Of a stretch of DNA of 45,625 nt, positions 33,328 through 42,565 are shown piece after piece. The notes below the pieces were generated by a model that was given only the letters and a program-made list of their open reading frames with translations, ran no database searches and was not told where the DNA came from. The stretch's first letter is position 1, and every line of letters starts with the position of its first letter. The translations under genes were made by a program, and so were the position numbers. Origin of the DNA: Cognatishimia sp. (GTDB lineage Bacteria; Pseudomonadota; Alphaproteobacteria; Rhodobacterales; Rhodobacteraceae); NCBI GenBank assembly GCA_013215215.1, contig JABSOU010000019.1:25531-71155 (forward strand), in the 5' to 3' direction.

Positions 33328-34698
33328 ATGGAACACAAGGTTATGAGTTATAGGGGCCATTTTCGGGCCCTTTTGGTGCTGGGGCTGCCGCTGATCGGCG
33401 GCCATCTGGCGCAGTTTGCGATTGGCATGACGGATACGGCGATGTTGGGCCGCTATTCGGCAGAGGCTTTGGCGGCGGCCGTGCTGGGCAACACTTTGTT
33501 TTTCGTAACGTTTATTCTGGGATCGGGCTTTGCCATTGCCGTGATGCCGATGGTGGCAGAGGCGGATGCGACGGGCGATGACGTTCAGATCCGGCGGATC
33601 ACGCGCATGGGGATGTGGCTGTCTGTGGGCTATGCCTTTGTCATTTTCCCATTGTTTTGGTGGTCCGGGCCGCTTTTGAAGTCGCTCGGGCAGCAACCGG
33701 AGTTGGCCGATCAGGCGCAGGTCTATTTGCGGATTGTGGGCTTTGGCATGTTGCCCGCGCTTTTAACCAATGTTCTGAAAAGCTATCTGGCCGCATTGGA
33801 ACGCACGCGGGTGGTCTTTTGGATTATTGTCATCGCGGCTTTGGTGAATGCGGCGGTGAACTATGTGCTGATCTTTGGCAATTTCGGTGCGCCGGAACTC
33901 GGGATCGTTGGCGCCGCAATTGCCTCTTTGGTGGTGCAAGTGGTGTCGATTGCAGGCGTTGTGATCTATGCCCTGAAAGTATTGCCAGAACATGTGATGT
34001 TCCAGCGGATCTGGAAAGCTGACGGAGAAGTCATCGCCACAGTGTTCCGCGTCGGGCTTCCGATTGGGTTAACGGCTCTGTCCGAAGTGACGCTCTTTGC
34101 GTTCAGCACCACGATGATGGGGTGGCTTGGGACTGTTCCTCTGGTGGCCCATGGCATTGCGATCAATATCGCGGGGCTTGCCTTTATGATGCACCTTGGC
34201 CTGTCGAGCGCAGCTACCGTGCGGGCTGGCAATGCCTTAGGGCGCAAGGACTACGACCACCTTGCACGCGGCGCGAAGATGGCGATTTGGATGAGCTTGG
34301 GGTTCTCTGTTGTCGCGGTGACGGTCATGGTGAGCATCCCGCAGACCCTTATTGGACTGTTCCTGAGTTCGGATGATCCCAACTATGAGGCCGTTCTGGT
34401 TTTGGGAGGCAAGCTCATGCTGCTGGCCGCACTATTCCAATTCGTGGACGGCGCGCAGGCGATGGCGCTTGGTCTTTTGCGCGGCGTGCTCGATACGAAA
34501 TGGCCCATGATCCTGGCCGCAGTCAGCTATTGGCTGGTGGGCGTCAGCATCGGCTATGCGCTTGGCTTCCCGCTTGGTCTAGAAGGCGTCGGCGTTTGGC
34601 TTGGCTTGGTTGTGGGGCTCGCCAGCGCTGCGGTTTTGTTGATGTGGCGGTTTTGGCGGCAGATAATGGTGGACCTCAGGGCCTCTGCCCAAAGCTAG
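33328..34698 (+). CDS. MATE family efflux transporter (NorM-like)
   Basis: A 456-residue inner-membrane exporter of about 12 helices in two related halves, distinct from the one at 7677. LVLGLPLIGGHLAQFAIGMTDTAMLGRYSAEALAA opens the first half; VLGLPLIGG-like IGLTALSEVTLFAFSTTMMG opens the second; VDGAQAMALGLLRGVLDTKWPM is near the end. The ATG at 33328 follows AAGGG at eight bases; an upstream GTG at 33271 lacks support. It diverges from parE. The stop is shared as CTAG (34695-34698) with the gene on the other strand. Confidence 0.92.
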   Translation: MEHKVMSYRGHFRALLVLGLPLIGGHLAQFAIGMTDTAMLGRYSAEALAAAVLGNTLFFVTFILGSGFAIAVMPMVAEADATGDDVQIRRITRMGMWLSVGYAFVIFPLFWWSGPLLKSLGQQPELADQAQVYLRIVGFGMLPALLTNVLKSYLAALERTRVVFWIIVIAALVNAAVNYVLIFGNFGAPELGIVGAAIASLVVQVVSIAGVVIYALKVLPEHVMFQRIWKADGEVIATVFRVGLPIGLTALSEVTLFAFSTTMMGWLGTVPLVAHGIAINIAGLAFMMHLGLSSAATVRAGNALGRKDYDHLARGAKMAIWMSLGFSVVAVTVMVSIPQTLIGLFLSSDDPNYEAVLVLGGKLMLLAALFQFVDGAQAMALGLLRGVLDTKWPMILAAVSYWLVGVSIGYALGFPLGLEGVGVWLGLVVGLASAAVLLMWRFWRQIMVDLRASAQS

Positions 34699-35114
34699 TC
34701 TTTTTCGGCTTTGGCCTCTTTACGCACGCGATCAGCCGTCTTGCGCACCAAGACCTGACGTAGGTCGTGCATGGCCAGAAAGAGAGCGTCTGTGACACCC
34801 TCGAGGTCCTTGTCACTCGCCTCGGTCTGCACCCAATGCGCGGTTTGATTGATGTCCTCAATCACTTGCATGGCACGATCCAGACGCCGCCACGGCAGGC
34901 TTTCCTGACGATCCGCGATCCAGGCCCTAATCGCCTCCTGATCCGCCTCAGACAAGTCCTTGTCACCCGTGGCTTTATACTCGCCACTGCGCAGGTTCAC
35001 CGTCGCGATCTGCGTCATGTCCAGCCGCCCGTTGCGCGCATCATCCACCATACAAAAAACGGTCGCGCCATTGTCGCGCAGGCGAAAGTAGAGCTCGGGC
35101 AGGACGCTGATCAT
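34695..35114 (-). CDS. uncharacterised protein
   Basis: A 139-residue acidic, soluble protein with no signal or membrane segment. The N-terminal part (VLPELYFRLRDNGATVFCMVDDARNGRLDMTQIATVNLRSGEYKA) may be a small beta domain; the rest (about 55-139) is mostly helical and ends in the Lys/Glu-rich RVRKEAKAEKD. I do not recognise the family. It lies 10 bases after the aminotransferase stop on the same strand, so the two may be cotranscribed. Its stop overlaps that of the MATE gene. Confidence 0.7.
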   Translation of the reverse strand: MISVLPELYFRLRDNGATVFCMVDDARNGRLDMTQIATVNLRSGEYKATGDKDLSEADQEAIRAWIADRQESLPWRRLDRAMQVIEDINQTAHWVQTEASDKDLEGVTDALFLAMHDLRQVLVRKTADRVRKEAKAEKD

Positions 35115-35124
35115 TGGGGGCTCC

Positions 35125-36348
<1,224 letters not shown>

Positions 36349-36406
36349 TCATGCTTGTCATAATGTGCGCCCCATTGATGGGCAAGCAAAGTTAAGGGCA
36401 TCTGCG

Positions 36407-36811
36407 ATGAGCGATCAGGACGATTGGACCGGCGAAGAGGTCATGGATACCGAAGACTGGTATGTGCCCGAGGTCGCGACCTTTGGCGATCGCCTGACAG
36501 CGGCGCGTGAACAGGCGGGCCTGTCTCAGGCGGATCTGGCGCGCAAACTGGGCGTCAAGAAGGTGACACTGGTCAGCTGGGAAGACGATCTTAACGAGCC
36601 TCGCGCCAACCGGTTGCAGATGGTGTCCGGTTTGCTAGGCGTCTCGCTGAAGTGGCTGCTGACCGGCGAAGGCGATGACGTGGACGTCGAAGAGTCCACG
36701 GCCTCAGCGGATCAGGCGATCTTGTCTGAAATTCGCGAAATTCACGCACAACTTCAAAACACAACCAAGCGCTTGGCTGTTCTTGAAAAACGCCTTCGCA
36801 AAGGGGCCTGA
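36407..36811 (+). CDS. XRE-family helix-turn-helix regulator with coiled-coil tail
   Basis: A 134-residue protein. Residues about 25-85 form the Cro/CI helix-turn-helix (FGDRLTAAREQAGLSQADLARKLGVKKVTLVSWEDDLNEPRANRL), the helix AEQGLSLSQADLA-type pattern being clear. The last 45 residues are coiled coil (LSEIREIHAQLQNTTKRLAVLEKRLRK), likely dimerising. The ATG at 36407 follows AAGGGC at nine bases. It lies 3 bases before the sdhE start, so transcription is probably shared. Confidence 0.87.
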   Translation: MSDQDDWTGEEVMDTEDWYVPEVATFGDRLTAAREQAGLSQADLARKLGVKKVTLVSWEDDLNEPRANRLQMVSGLLGVSLKWLLTGEGDDVDVEESTASADQAILSEIREIHAQLQNTTKRLAVLEKRLRKGA

Positions 36812-36814
36812 TCT

Positions 36815-37078
36815 GTGTCTGAGACCCATGAAAACCGTCTGAAGCGCCTGCAAATGCGCTCGATGCGCCGTGGCATCAAGGAAATGGATATTATCCTCAG
36901 CCGCTACGCTGAGGCGCATCTTGCCACGATGGATGCGCCGGCGTTGGATTTGTATGAGGCGCTGCTGAACGAAAATGATCAGGATCTTTATCAATGGGTC
37001 AGCGGGCAGGCCGAGGCACCAGAAGCACTGTCTGACCTGATTTCCAAGATCTCTGACCATGTGCAGGGCGCCGTTTAA
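36815..37078 (+). CDS. sdhE: succinate dehydrogenase flavinylation factor
   Basis: An 87-residue protein that helps attach FAD covalently to SdhA. The diagnostic RRGIKEMDIILSRY near residue 18 is the conserved RGxxEMD-type motif, and ALLNENDQDLYQWVSG is the second family landmark. It starts at GTG 36815, preceded by GGGG. It is adjacent to an XRE regulator rather than to sdh genes, which are not in the window. Confidence 0.93.
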   Translation: MSETHENRLKRLQMRSMRRGIKEMDIILSRYAEAHLATMDAPALDLYEALLNENDQDLYQWVSGQAEAPEALSDLISKISDHVQGAV

Positions 37079-37164
37079 GGCTAATTTTAATAGACTGCGC
37101 CGGACTTAACGGATTTTTGGCACTTTTGTCTCAACCTGACTTCTGACAAACCTCGGAGGCAGGG

Positions 37165-37662
37165 ATGAGCATTCATTCACCCACGCGTCTTCCCACGGAC
37201 GCGGGCTATATTTCCAACTATCTTGACGCGCTCGCGCTGGTGGAACGTCTGCATCGCTTGTTGCTGGATGTGATTAAGGACGAATTTGAGCGTGTGGGCG
37301 TGTTGGAAATCAACGCGGTGCAGGCGCTGTTGTTGTTCAATATCGGCGACAATGAGGTCACGGCGGGCGAACTGAAATCGCGCGGGTATTACCAAGGGTC
37401 CAACGTCAGCTATAACCTGAAAAAACTGGTGGAAATGGGATACATGCACCACCAGCGTTGCGAAATTGACCGCCGCTCGGTGCGGGTGCGCTTGACGCCC
37501 AAGGGGCGAAACATCCGCGACCTCGTGGCGACCTTATTTGAACGCCACGCCGATGGGCTGCAATCCAAAGGTGTCTTGGGAATCGAAGGCCTGCTGGATA
37601 TCACGCAGGCCCTCAAACGTGTTGAGCGGTATTGGACGGATCAAATCCGTTATATTTATTGA
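37165..37662 (+). CDS. ldtR: MarR-family regulator, LdtR-like
   Basis: A 165-residue winged-helix regulator. NEVTAGELKSRGYYQGSNVSYNLKKLVEMGYMHHQRCEIDRRSVRVRLTPKGRNI is the MarR wing and recognition region, with the RGYYQGSNVSYNLKKL stretch typical of the alphaproteobacterial LdtR/RosR group. LdtR of Liberibacter controls an L,D-transpeptidase and osmotic tolerance; targets here are unknown. GGAGGCAGGG precedes the ATG. The gene ends one base before the gloA stop. Confidence 0.88.
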   Translation: MSIHSPTRLPTDAGYISNYLDALALVERLHRLLLDVIKDEFERVGVLEINAVQALLLFNIGDNEVTAGELKSRGYYQGSNVSYNLKKLVEMGYMHHQRCEIDRRSVRVRLTPKGRNIRDLVATLFERHADGLQSKGVLGIEGLLDITQALKRVERYWTDQIRYIY

Positions 37663-37663
37663 T

Positions 37664-38092
37664 TTACCAGTGACCGGTGTTCTCCATCGAGGCCCAGGGC
37701 TCTGCAGATGGCAGTGCATCACCGTCCTGCAATAGTTCGATCGAGACATTGTCCGGGCTGCGCACGAAAGCCATACGCCCATCACGCGGCGGACGATTGA
37801 TGGTGACGCCGTTGTCCATCAGATGCTGGCACATGTCGTAGATGTTTTCGACACTATAGGCGAGGTGACCAAAGTGGCGACTGTCGCTGGGCAGTCCGTC
37901 GTCTCCGTCCCAATTGTAGGTCAGCTCGACGTGCGCATCTTCTTGGCTCGGAGGCGTCATGAACACCAAGGTAAAACGCCCACCTTCGTTCTCGTAGCGG
38001 CGGGTTTCTTCCAGCCCGAGCAGTTCATAAAAGGCGATTGAGGCGTCCAGGTCGGCCACACGGACCATCGTGTGCAAGTAGCGAATCTTCAT
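37664..38092 (-). CDS. gloA: lactoylglutathione lyase (glyoxalase I), VOC family
   Basis: A 142-residue metalloenzyme isomerising the methylglyoxal-glutathione hemithioacetal. Metal ligands His7 (YLHTMVRV), Glu56 (AHVELTYN), His76 (FGHLAYSV) and Glu119 (SIELLQDG) are all present, and GVTINRPPRDGRMAFVRSPD belongs to the family pattern. The C-terminal 20 residues form a short extra tail. It is a single gene, convergent with ldtR. Confidence 0.93.
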   Translation of the reverse strand: MKIRYLHTMVRVADLDASIAFYELLGLEETRRYENEGGRFTLVFMTPPSQEDAHVELTYNWDGDDGLPSDSRHFGHLAYSVENIYDMCQHLMDNGVTINRPPRDGRMAFVRSPDNVSIELLQDGDALPSAEPWASMENTGHW

Positions 38093-38277
38093 GTGTCAGC
38101 TCCGGTAAAGATCATGGTTGCGCTAAAGCTAGATGTTTCATGTCGCCTGTCGAGAGGCTTCTGGCGGATTGCGCGGAAATTAACAGCATTTAGCGGCCTT
38201 TTGGGTGGTGGCGTCTAGATCTGGGGGGTATGCTTGCTCATGAGTCGCGGGGTGAATGTGCGACGTAGGAGGGCGAC

Positions 38278-39093
38278 ATGCAGCAATATCACGACCAACT
38301 GCGCTTGATTTTGGATCAAGGAACGCCCTCAAGTGATCGTACGGGAACTGGCACGACGTCCTATTTCGGGATGCAGGCGCGTTATCCACTTAGCGATGGT
38401 TTTCCGCTGGTTACGACGAAAAAGCTTCACCTGCGCTCGATCATTCACGAGCTGCTTTGGTTTCTGAGTGGCGATACGAATATCAAATATCTCAAGGACA
38501 ATGGGGTCTCGATCTGGGACGAATGGGCCGATGAGAACGGCGATTTGGGGCCGGTCTATGGGTATCAATGGCGCAACTTCCCGGCACTTAAAAACGACGA
38601 CGGGATCCTAAGTCGCGGAAGTGTGGATCAGGTCGAAGAGCTGATCAAGCTGATCAAGACCTCACCCGACAGCCGCCGCATGATTGTCTCTGCTTGGAAC
38701 CCGGCGGATGTCCCCGACATGGCGCTTCCGCCCTGTCACACGCTTTGGCAAGTTCGGATCATTGGCGGGAAACTGCATCTTCAGCTCTATCAACGCTCCG
38801 CCGACATGTTCCTTGGCGTGCCGTTCAACATCGCCTCCTACGCGCTTTTGCTGGTGATGCTGGCGCATGTGACCGGATATGAGCCGGGCGATTTCGTGCA
38901 TACGATTGGCGACGCGCATATCTATTCCAACCATATGGAGCAGGTCTCCACGCAATTGGCCCGCACGCCCAAGCCTTTGCCACAGATCCGGATCAAGCGC
39001 GACGTTAAATCCATCTTTGACTTCAAATTTGAGGATTTCGAGATCCTGAACTACGAGGCTGACCCCAACATCAAAGCGCCGGTGGCCGTATGA
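38278..39093 (+). CDS. thyA: thymidylate synthase
   Basis: A 271-residue enzyme methylating dUMP to dTMP with methylene-tetrahydrofolate. Catalytic Cys153 is in [11 protein letters not shown], and [28 protein letters not shown] and [12 protein letters not shown] are the other expected stretches. GTAGGAGGG precedes the ATG. Its TGA overlaps the folA ATG (39090-39093), so synthesis and regeneration of the folate cofactor are coupled. Confidence 0.97.
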   Translation: MQQYHDQLRLILDQGTPSSDRTGTGTTSYFGMQARYPLSDGFPLVTTKKLHLRSIIHELLWFLSGDTNIKYLKDNGVSIWDEWADENGDLGPVYGYQWRNFPALKNDDGILSRGSVDQVEELIKLIKTSPDSRRMIVSAWNPADVPDMALPPCHTLWQVRIIGGKLHLQLYQRSADMFLGVPFNIASYALLLVMLAHVTGYEPGDFVHTIGDAHIYSNHMEQVSTQLARTPKPLPQIRIKRDVKSIFDFKFEDFEILNYEADPNIKAPVAV

Positions 39094-39572
39094 TTTCGCT
39101 CATCGTGGCGCGTGCCCAAAATGGCGCGATTGGCAAAGACAATGATATTCCGTGGCACGTCCCCGAAGACCTTGCAATGTTCAAACGCGAAACGCTGGGC
39201 GGCGCGATCATTATGGGGCGCAACACCTGGGATAGCCTGCCGTTTAAGCCGCTGAAGAACCGTTTGAATATCGTTGTGTCCTCGCAAAAAGATCTGGCCG
39301 AACACGTTGTGAACTCGATCGACGAGGCCATCGCTCTGGCGCGCGCGGAAGGCTACATGCGGATCTACGGGATCGGAGGGGCTGGGATCTACAAAGCCAT
39401 GCTGCCGATTGCAGATCGGCTCTTGATCACCGAGGTGGCCACCGAGATCCCTGATGCCGATGTCTACTTCCCAGAATTCTCAACGGATGACTTCCAACGC
39501 ATATCAGAAGTGCCGCTAGCAGGTGCAACTCCGGTCTGCCGCGTGGATGAATACATCCGCCGCATCCGTTAA
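39090..39572 (+). CDS. folA: dihydrofolate reductase
   Basis: A 160-residue NADPH-dependent enzyme regenerating tetrahydrofolate after Thy[32 protein letters not shown] contains the Met20-type loop and acidic Asp27; [23 protein letters not shown] and [12 protein letters not shown] are the NADPH-binding parts. It overlaps thyA by 4 bases and ends the operon. Confidence 0.96.
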   Translation: MISLIVARAQNGAIGKDNDIPWHVPEDLAMFKRETLGGAIIMGRNTWDSLPFKPLKNRLNIVVSSQKDLAEHVVNSIDEAIALARAEGYMRIYGIGGAGIYKAMLPIADRLLITEVATEIPDADVYFPEFSTDDFQRISEVPLAGATPVCRVDEYIRRIR

Positions 39573-39685
39573 CCGTTTTTCCGGCGGTTCCCCGCTATCA
39601 GAAATTGACTGACCCACAAAATATAGTAGTCTATGGGCCAGTGACCCACCTGATAATTGAGCAGAAGCAAAGAAAAGGGGCCTAG

Positions 39686-40036
39686 ATGTTTAAGAATATC
39701 CTGTTTGCAAGTTGTCTTGCCGTTATCGCGGTGCCTGCACATGCGACCTGCATTATCTTTCCGTGCAAGATTAAGCCGGATCCAGAAATTACCTTCACAC
39801 CAAAGACACCGCCCCAAGTGCCAATGGGCTGCGCCTATCGTATGGCGGCCGCGGCCAACGCAAATGCGGGCGGGATCTGCCCAGCAGGCCTGCAGCCGGT
39901 TCAGGTTGGGGGAATGGTGAGCTGTGGTGTGCCGGTCGCCGGTGAAGTCTGTCACGAGCCGACCCGCGTGAAGCCCAAGGTCCACAAGCGTATGGTATGC
40001 CCAGAAGGCGTAAAGGGATGTTACACCACCAACTGA
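39686..40036 (+). CDS. small secreted cysteine-rich protein, unknown
   Basis: A 116-residue protein with signal peptide MFKNILFASCLAVIAVPAHA and likely cleavage before TCIIFPCK. The mature ~96 residues contain eight cysteines spread along the chain (TC, PC, GC, IC, SC, VC, VC and GC), an even number consistent with four disulfides, and many prolines. I recognise no family. AAGGGG precedes the ATG. Codon 29-50 region PEITFTPKTPPQVPMG looks unstructured. It is a single gene between folA and cspA. Confidence 0.72.
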   Translation: MFKNILFASCLAVIAVPAHATCIIFPCKIKPDPEITFTPKTPPQVPMGCAYRMAAAANANAGGICPAGLQPVQVGGMVSCGVPVAGEVCHEPTRVKPKVHKRMVCPEGVKGCYTTN

Positions 40037-40093
40037 TGTTGGTGATGTGATTGTCTTAGATCATGTCCTGGGGGTGCTCCCGTATCCCTAGGA

Positions 40094-40303
40094 TTATTGG
40101 ACCAGTTTCAAGTCGCCTGCCATTTGACGGCCATCACGGCCTTCGGACAGTTCATATTCGACTTTCTGATTGTCCGCCAAACCTGTCAGACCAGAGCGTT
40201 CTACCGCCGAAATATGGACAAAAACGTCTTTTCCACCTTCGTCAGGTGCAATAAAGCCGTAGCCTTTTGTGGTGTTGAACCATTTAACGGTGCCACTTGG
40301 CAT
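40094..40303 (-). CDS. cspA: cold-shock protein (single OB-fold)
   Basis: A 69-residue nucleic-acid chaperone. RNP motifs KGYGFIAP and VFVHISAV are intact, within MPSGTVKWFNTTKGYGFIAP. The ATG follows GGAAGGAGAC, a strong ribosome site. The leader contains a hairpin at 40329-40348. CspA proteins bind single-stranded RNA or DNA; whether this one is cold-induced cannot be told from sequence. Confidence 0.95.
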   Translation of the reverse strand: MPSGTVKWFNTTKGYGFIAPDEGGKDVFVHISAVERSGLTGLADNQKVEYELSEGRDGRQMAGDLKLVQ

Positions 40304-40328
40304 ACCGTGTCTCCTTCCATTAGTCAGT

Positions 40329-40348
40329 CACCCTGTTTTCGCAGGGTG
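40329..40348 (-). promoter_or_regulatory. hairpin in the cspA leader
   Basis: CACCCTG (40329-40335) pairs with CAGGGTG (40342-40348) around TTTTCG. It lies 26 bases before the cspA ATG and thus within the mRNA leader, where it might affect stability or translation. Confidence 0.4.
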
Positions 40349-40506
40349 CAACATCTGATCTAGGATCCCTTTTCATAAAGTACAGAGCCGGTCACATAAA
40401 ACGAATGCTACGGTTGGGATGATTGCACGCCTATTGTAAAAAGCAAGCGAAACAGGACGTATTTCCTTCACGAAGCGTCCAGCGGGAAAAAAATACGGGA
40501 AAAGCG

Positions 40507-40821
40507 ATGAAAATATATGGCCTAAAGAACTGTGATACCTGTCGTAAGGCGATAAAGGCTCTGCCTGAGGCAGAGTTCGTAGACGTACGCGCGGATGGGA
40601 TTTCGCCAGAGGTACTGGCGCAGGCCTATGAGGTTTTGGGTGATGCGCTGGTCAATACACGCTCTACCACATGGCGGGGTATGGACGAAGCGACACGCGC
40701 GATGCCGGTGCTCGATCTGCTAGCGCAAGAGCCGACGGTGATGAAGCGGCCCTTGATAGACCGGGACGGGGAATTTCTGTTGGGATGGACCCCTAAAGTG
40801 CAGGCTGCACTTGGATTATAA
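40507..40821 (+). CDS. Spx/MgsR-family ArsC-like protein
   Basis: A 104-residue thioredoxin-fold protein. The N-terminus MKIYGLKNCDTCRKAIKAL shows a CxxC motif where arsenate reductases have a single Cys. TRSTTWRGMDEATRAMPVLDLLAQEPTVMKRPLIDRDGEFLLGWTP is the family body with the RP motif. The frame is open from 40423, but the ATG at 40507 gives the normal start. It differs from the protein at 8990 and is not in an arsenic context. Exact role unknown. Confidence 0.85.
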   Translation: MKIYGLKNCDTCRKAIKALPEAEFVDVRADGISPEVLAQAYEVLGDALVNTRSTTWRGMDEATRAMPVLDLLAQEPTVMKRPLIDRDGEFLLGWTPKVQAALGL

Positions 40822-40863
40822 GGGGGCATGCCCATGTAATTTGGGCAGCTTAAGGAGAGACAG

Positions 40864-41232
40864 ATGCGGAATGCAGCACTGGTTTTAGGGATCATCGCCG
40901 GACTTTTCGGCATGATCGTTGGCTTTTTTGGCTGGGGGTACACCGAGGTCATTGACCGCTATGGTGAAGTCGGAGACTGGGCGACACAGGTCGAGAACGT
41001 CGGTTTGGTGCGCTCCACCGCCCTCATGGCACCACTTTTGGCCATCGCGGGCGGCGAAATGGCGCGCGCACGGGCGCTTTGGGGCGGTGTTTTGCTTTTG
41101 ATCTCAGCGGCTTGGATGTATGCGGGTTTTGGGTTCAACGTCTTTACGATGTTCCCGATTGCCTTTGCAGGTCTCGCCGGGGTGCTGGCCGTTGCGGCTG
41201 GCAAGCCCGACGAGGAAAAGGCGCATTTTTAA
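40864..41232 (+). CDS. small membrane protein, DUF4064-like
   Basis: A 122-residue inner-membrane protein with about four hydrophobic helices: AALVLGIIAGLFGMIVGFFGWGY, STALMAPLLAIAGG, GGVLLLISAAWMY and MFPIAFAGLAGVLAVAAG. The two Gly-rich first helices resemble DUF4064-type proteins, though the match is loose. AAGGAGAG precedes the ATG. Its TAA overlaps the DoxX stop in TTAA at 41229. Confidence 0.7.
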   Translation: MRNAALVLGIIAGLFGMIVGFFGWGYTEVIDRYGEVGDWATQVENVGLVRSTALMAPLLAIAGGEMARARALWGGVLLLISAAWMYAGFGFNVFTMFPIAFAGLAGVLAVAAGKPDEEKAHF

Positions 41233-41807
41233 GACGTGTCGGCTTTTTTGTTAAGGCCGAGCAGGGCGTCGACCGAGATCGGGCCGGCGCCGCGCACGAT
41301 CAGCACCACAAAGAGCAGCATCCAGAAGGCGCGTTGGTCCAGGATCGCCGAGTTTGAGAATTGATCGAACCAGACGCCGAGTGTCTCTTTGTGGGCGATG
41401 CCGCCGTGACCGTAGAGGTCGGTGAGGCTTTGGACCATAACAAAGCCGATCATGCCAACGCCAGCCAGCCGCGTCAGAAGGCCGATGACGACCATGATGG
41501 GCAAAAGGATCTCGGCCCAGCCGCCGCCGACGATCACGAGCTTCTGAAAGAAGGACGCTTGGGTGATGTCGTAGAACACGGCCTCAGCCGCTTTCGGGAA
41601 AATCTGGACGAAGCCGCCGTCTGTAGGCTTTAGGAACCCAAAGATCCCGTTGCCAAAGTCGACTTTGGACACGCCGGACTGATAGAAATAGTAAAACAGC
41701 ACGGCTGCGAAAATAAACCGAGAGAGCGTCGGCAAGAGCCAAGGTTCCGCTAGGCGTTCGACGCCCGCGAAGATGCTTTTATAGAGTGACATCAGTTGGT
41801 TAATCAT
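41229..41807 (-). CDS. bufD: DoxX-family membrane protein of the bufferin operon
   Basis: A 192-residue inner-membrane protein of the DoxX family with about four to five helices (LSRFIFAAVLFYYFYQSG, LVIVGGGWAEILLPIMVVIGLLTRL, AFWMLLFVVLIVRG). In known bufferin operons a DoxX protein is the fourth gene. It is coupled to bufC by a 4-base ATGA overlap. Its exact role, electron transfer or membrane support of the system, is not settled. The gene name follows its position in the operon. Confidence 0.85.
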   Translation of the reverse strand: MINQLMSLYKSIFAGVERLAEPWLLPTLSRFIFAAVLFYYFYQSGVSKVDFGNGIFGFLKPTDGGFVQIFPKAAEAVFYDITQASFFQKLVIVGGGWAEILLPIMVVIGLLTRLAGVGMIGFVMVQSLTDLYGHGGIAHKETLGVWFDQFSNSAILDQRAFWMLLFVVLIVRGAGPISVDALLGLNKKADTS

Positions 41808-42565
41808 TGCGCATCTCCGGTTTTCATGGCGGTTATGGCATTCCCGGCAATCAACAGTCCCAAGGTTGTTTGCAGATCGAAATCGGGAATGGCGGTGGTG
41901 GCTTTGTCGAGCGCCTGACCAAAGGCCTCGCCCGCTTGCAGCGCCATGACAAAGGTCGCGCCGCCCGCAGGTAAAAGCTGGGGCGCGGGGTCAAATTCGG
42001 CGCGGGTGATGATCAGGGCTTCTCCGCTGGGGGCCTCAGGCATCGGTGTGCCGTTGGTTTGGGCGGACCAGATCGAAAAGATCGGCCAGCGAGAGCGTAA
42101 GAGTTTCAGCGATGGCGCGATGTCCAGACGCGCGGCCATCAGCTGATCGGCGGGCAGAGTGGCAATGATCTTCGGATCAATCGGCGTGGCATCTGCGGCG
42201 TGATAGCTTTGGCGCATGGCCAATTCCAGGCGCGCGATATCGGGCAGATAAGGGTATTTTTCAACCGGTTCGAACCCTGTCAAAAACGCAGGCATTTCTT
42301 CGCCGTAATGCATCATCATCGGCGTTGTTGGCGGATGCTGGCGCACGAACAGACCCGCCATCGCGCCAAAAAACTGCTCGCCGAGCAGTTTTTGCAGCAC
42401 CGGAAAGCTGGTTTCCAAAGCCTCCGTCAGGCTGAGCACAACGTTGTTGCGATAGACATCAAAGCGTTTGCCCGCCGGACGCCCCGCATGGTCGATCAGG
42501 TTCTCGGGATGCGGCAAATCAGGGCGCAGCAGCGCCTCGGTGAAATCTGTTTGATCCGGTGTCAT
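41804..42565 (-). CDS. bufC: DUF2063-domain partner of the MNIO maturase (BufC/HvfC type)
   Basis: A 253-residue protein whose N-terminal 100 residues match DUF2063: KRFDVYRNNVVLSLTEALETSFPVLQKLLGEQFFGAMAGLFVRQHPPTTPMM. The rest is a helical C-terminal region, PYLPDIARLELAMRQSYHAADATP and a domain ending ...AGNAITAMKTGD. Such proteins pair with DUF692/MNIO enzymes and guide the precursor peptide. Overlaps bufB and bufD by 4 bases each. Confidence 0.9.
   Translation of the reverse strand: MTPDQTDFTEALLRPDLPHPENLIDHAGRPAGKRFDVYRNNVVLSLTEALETSFPVLQKLLGEQFFGAMAGLFVRQHPPTTPMMMHYGEEMPAFLTGFEPVEKYPYLPDIARLELAMRQSYHAADATPIDPKIIATLPADQLMAARLDIAPSLKLLRSRWPIFSIWSAQTNGTPMPEAPSGEALIITRAEFDPAPQLLPAGGATFVMALQAGEAFGQALDKATTAIPDFDLQTTLGLLIAGNAITAMKTGDAQ

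Noticed and set aside
40027-40044. CACCAAC/GTTGGTG hairpin over the stop of the cysteine-rich gene
   Set aside because: No T-run follows, so it is not a convincing terminator; probably chance or a stability element.
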